Of a stretch of DNA of 9,419 nucleotides, positions 8,601 through 9,419 are shown piece by piece. Under the pieces are notes generated by a model. That model worked only from the letters and a program-made list of their open reading frames with translations. It was not told the origin of the DNA and did not search any database. The DNA lies in contig CAJXOV010000056.1 of NCBI GenBank assembly GCA_913057815.1, positions 1 through 9,419 of the forward strand, given 5' to 3'. Made by a program: the position numbers and the translations under genes. The DNA comes from an uncultured Flavobacteriales bacterium. Its GTDB lineage: Bacteria; Bacteroidota; Bacteroidia; Flavobacteriales_D; Sanyastnellaceae. The number at the start of each line of letters is the position of its first letter. The stretch's first letter is position 1.

Positions 8601-9106
8601 TTCCAAGCTTGGTTGTTTTGAGAGTTTGTGAGCCCTGGTCCAAAAGTCAGATCAGGATTGTCTCCGTAAGAAGAATTCATCATGATCTGTTGATTATAAG
8701 GTCTGTAATTCCTCCCGCCCGCAAAAATGTCATCTAGGTATTCCTCAAGCCTATCTTCATCTAGCTGCTTATAGTGATCTCTAGATCCAGCTCCTTTGTT
8801 TTTAGAATGAAACAAATCAAAGAGTACAAAACTCTTAAACATTTCTCCATCTGTAGTCCAAGTTTCAGGGCTTTCGCTTGGGTTCGTGACATGACCTAAA
8901 TAGGGCTTGAAAACTTGACTTAATTCCATAAACTCATTTGAGTCTTCCATAGTAACACTTCCAGATAAAGACTTACTGTCCTTAATAGCTTCTCTATGTA
9001 AATAAAATAGATAAGTATCCTTAGTTGAGCTTTCAGAGCTTAAATTTTGCGCTAGTAAATAAATAGGAGCGAGGATAAAGAAGAGTACTATAGTTGTGAT
9101 TTTCAT
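5642..9106 (-). CDS. Secreted T9SS-sorted protein, DUF4855-like with beta-sandwich modules
   Basis: This is a 1154-residue exported protein. Residues 1-20 form a signal peptide (MKIT, hydrophobic core, ending LLAQ). Residues 1074-1154 form a T9SS type A sorting domain: YPNPASDYF, then VRVLDNSGREV, then LRAGIYFVQV and a short basic end. Between them I read a DUF4855-like scaffold in two parts. The first, about 30-140, has FKPYLGHV, MFKSFVLFDLF and LEEYLDDIFAGGRNY. The second, about 405-665, has IKVYFSFPDLN, IEIGGIYLTSERF, WKVLGIPYPNICGA, QQPNAFPVLRG, LGVHIEHH and YHRSIDYLDYGIKNGYV. A galactose-binding-like beta-sandwich (about 165-342) sits between these parts, and similar modules follow at about 695-835 and 896-1035. 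Glu483 and Glu596 are candidate acidic active-site residues, by inference only. The architecture suggests extracellular polysaccharide binding or hydrolysis. The DUF4855 match is from memory of the family pattern and is moderate; the secretion and sorting calls are strong. No clear promoter was found upstream of its ATG. Confidence 0.8.
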   Translation of the reverse strand: MKITTIVLFFILAPIYLLAQNLSSESSTKDTYLFYLHREAIKDSKSLSGSVTMEDSNEFMELSQVFKPYLGHVTNPSESPETWTTDGEMFKSFVLFDLFHSKNKGAGSRDHYKQLDEDRLEEYLDDIFAGGRNYRPYNQQIMMNSSYGDNPDLTFGPGLTNSQNNQAWKLGCSSNTGGNFSNYTPGNGLGESAFIGKYTNDGIVYRGIQVQSDQSYELLLWLTALWNSYIDSDCINCFSVGIEAYDSEYNRLTDSSLDFGPKFKYANNGQLYKSSKSLSFQNTDNYNKDSYPTWDDKCLNFNIPEGVSYIDLHFFVPYNSDNRNFDTGNAPYIFLDDVFLGLETEGPRTNILEDSDFSLSPENSPWERGMLERDYSVYRSDEAFMDGLFNSIASINQDSGPLNGNFPSDPIKVYFSFPDLNSVFEEASSSTDFSHGIYNDFNADLEAYLTSIQSRFNDWSATVTWPANQLFPIEIGGIYLTSERFRSDTELLGSPVFDYLNSIKVAVQNQPGDWKVLGIPYPNICGANETGPRIDSQYPNAFLPDGNNSGVIDFINQQPNAFPVLRGNHANQIVDHLMLDYAHEYIQEKKLGVHIEHHVKDNYEQFQPYHRSIDYLDYGIKNGYVNYRKSFIDDEGDFHQLMRSSDPLDNVVYEEVYKFLKVAEKGHVINSRFETTYFKNSQEILSDWVKGGGAHIPVSSCQKLTSNGDLWYTDDIEFIQGNYAMNLRNDNNHGFKNEDFIPVQGGGSYTLLFDANSDCGNTSINVIIEEYDEQGGVISSSTIQSSTFTSGVWNTDESFTYQMNATTASIKLNFPKRSESFCSCLIDNIKLELDGQGIPSSGLYDETWNQYFPMGIKQDAPGFMTVPSIISLADPIRLSYTSRFDKPEFLGSEGVSEVLNYSIGLRFYDDQGGLIDSSNPSSISANITETIYSSSGVPINDNLVFDYNHAFTGYILPRIQTFYPYNYSKQGGLTFGCSADYIDNSPQESIETWWTSQCIFNEIEIPINLVPAGVDSYRIFFINEAGDDTELIIHRPWQNLETPEYGSKSSFDNSLSIINKSDEDMDKEGKQNYDVLIYPNPASDYFILELSQFNDEQQIEVRVLDNSGREVFNLSNVNGGTIQTIDVSSLRAGIYFVQVILPGIVKVETIEIIK

Positions 9107-9330
9107 CTAATAATATTTGCGTTGCAAAGAAAACTAGAGAGTCGTGTTAATGATGTAGGGGCGTGGAGCAGATGACTATAAGTAAACGGCTAAAATGTAG
9201 GACCAATTCTGGTTTAATTCGAAAAACATCGAATATACTAGCTCAACAAATAGAGTGTTTAATAAAGAAGTGTCATTCGAGATTTGGCTCGTAAGAGTCT
9301 GACCGTAAATCATCACACATAATAAAACAG
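9107..9330. other. Intergenic stretch between divergent genes
   Basis: These bases separate the start of the large secreted protein gene (minus strand) from a truncated plus-strand gene at the contig end. I find no reading frame that looks like a gene on either strand, no tRNA-like fold and no strong terminator. No full TAnnTTTG promoter box was found in either direction; the closest on the minus strand is TTTCTTTG (plus positions 9125-9132), which lacks the conserved A and a well-placed -33 element. A weak inverted repeat ATTCG/CGAAT (9217-9221 and 9230-9234) is also present. Confidence 0.5.
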
Positions 9331-9395
9331 ATGAATCAGAAACTAGTTTCAATGCTAACTAATTCGGGTATCCAAATTTGGGAACAGAATGGAGA
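9331..9395 (+). CDS. Start of a gene cut by contig end; TubC_N-like NRPS/PKS docking peptide possible
   Basis: An ATG at 9331 opens 21 genuine codons, reading MNQKLVSMLTNSG then IQIWEQNG, before the sequencing adapter starts at 9396. The pattern of a leucine-rich short helix, then G-I-x-[IL]-W, then an acidic residue and NG, resembles the first half of TubC-type N-terminal docking domains. Those domains sit at the front of non-ribosomal peptide synthetase or hybrid PKS subunits (typical form LLxxLxxxGIxLWxExGxLRYxAPKG). The decisive second half is missing. No Shine-Dalgarno sequence or consensus promoter is seen upstream. The residues that follow in the raw sequence (DCLLYTSP) are adapter-encoded and must not be read as protein. 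If the resemblance is accidental, this is simply the start of an unknown gene, or not a gene. Confidence 0.35.
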
Positions 9396-9419
9396 CTGTC
9401 TCTTATACACATCTCCGAG
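9396..9419. other. Illumina Nextera (Tn5 mosaic end) adapter contamination at contig end
   Basis: Bases 9396-9414 read CTGTCTCTTATACACATCT, identical to the reverse complement of the 19-base Tn5 mosaic end used in Nextera libraries. They are followed by CCGAG (9415-9419), the next bases of the Nextera read-2-side adapter. This is read-through adapter carried into the assembly, not genomic DNA or a natural transposon end. The true genomic sequence therefore stops at or just before 9395, and the window's right edge is a contig end. Confidence 0.97.

Noticed and set aside
9217..9234. Inverted repeat ATTCG-8-CGAAT as an operator or terminator
   Set aside because: The stem is only 5 base pairs with an 8-base loop and no T-run; this is expected by chance in AT-rich DNA.
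9396..9414. A possible Tn5/IS50-type mobile element end
   Set aside because: The sequence is the engineered mosaic end followed by Illumina adapter bases at the very end of the contig, so it is a library artefact.

Overview
The window is AT-rich DNA that looks like the Bacteroidota (Cytophagia or Flavobacteriia grade). Three independent signs point there. The large secreted protein ends in a type IX secretion (T9SS) type A sorting domain. The promoter before the aminotransferase fits the Bacteroidota pattern (TTG, 20 bases, TAnnTTTG). Ribosome binding sites are weak or absent. I cannot name a genus. The right end is a contig end, because the last 24 bases are Illumina Nextera adapter and not genome.

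Layout from left to right. Positions 1-857 (minus) hold a UbiA-family membrane prenyltransferase whose C-terminus is cut by the window edge. A 72-base divergent gap carries the promoter of a plus-strand gene run covering 930-5636, with gaps of 17, 1 and 6 bases. This run encodes a fold-type-I PLP aminotransferase, a short DPM1/polyprenyl-phosphate-type GT2 that starts with TTG, a membrane-bound cellulose-synthase-like GT2, and a polytopic GT-C (GT87-like) glycosyltransferase. Meeting it tail to tail after 5 bases is a 1154-residue secreted protein on the minus strand (5642-9106). It appears to be a DUF4855-like protein split by a beta-sandwich module, with two more similar modules and a T9SS tail. 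About 220 bases without a gene follow. Then comes the first 21 codons of a new plus-strand gene, whose N-terminus resembles NRPS/PKS docking peptides (TubC_N type), cut off by the adapter.

How the genes may work together (inference): the three glycosyltransferases can form one surface-glycan or glycolipid route. The DPM-like GT2 would charge a polyprenyl phosphate with sugar on the cytoplasmic side. The GT-C enzyme would use that lipid-linked sugar on the periplasmic side. The cellulose-synthase-like enzyme would build or extend a beta-linked chain. The aminotransferase shares the transcript but is probably a general amino-acid enzyme. The secreted protein has an architecture suited to polysaccharide binding or cleavage outside the cell, but its activity is unproven.

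No RNA genes, CRISPR arrays, insertion sequences or convincing terminators were seen. The least ordinary items are the multi-module secreted protein, the GT2/CslA-like/GT-C trio, and the truncated docking-domain-like start at the contig end.
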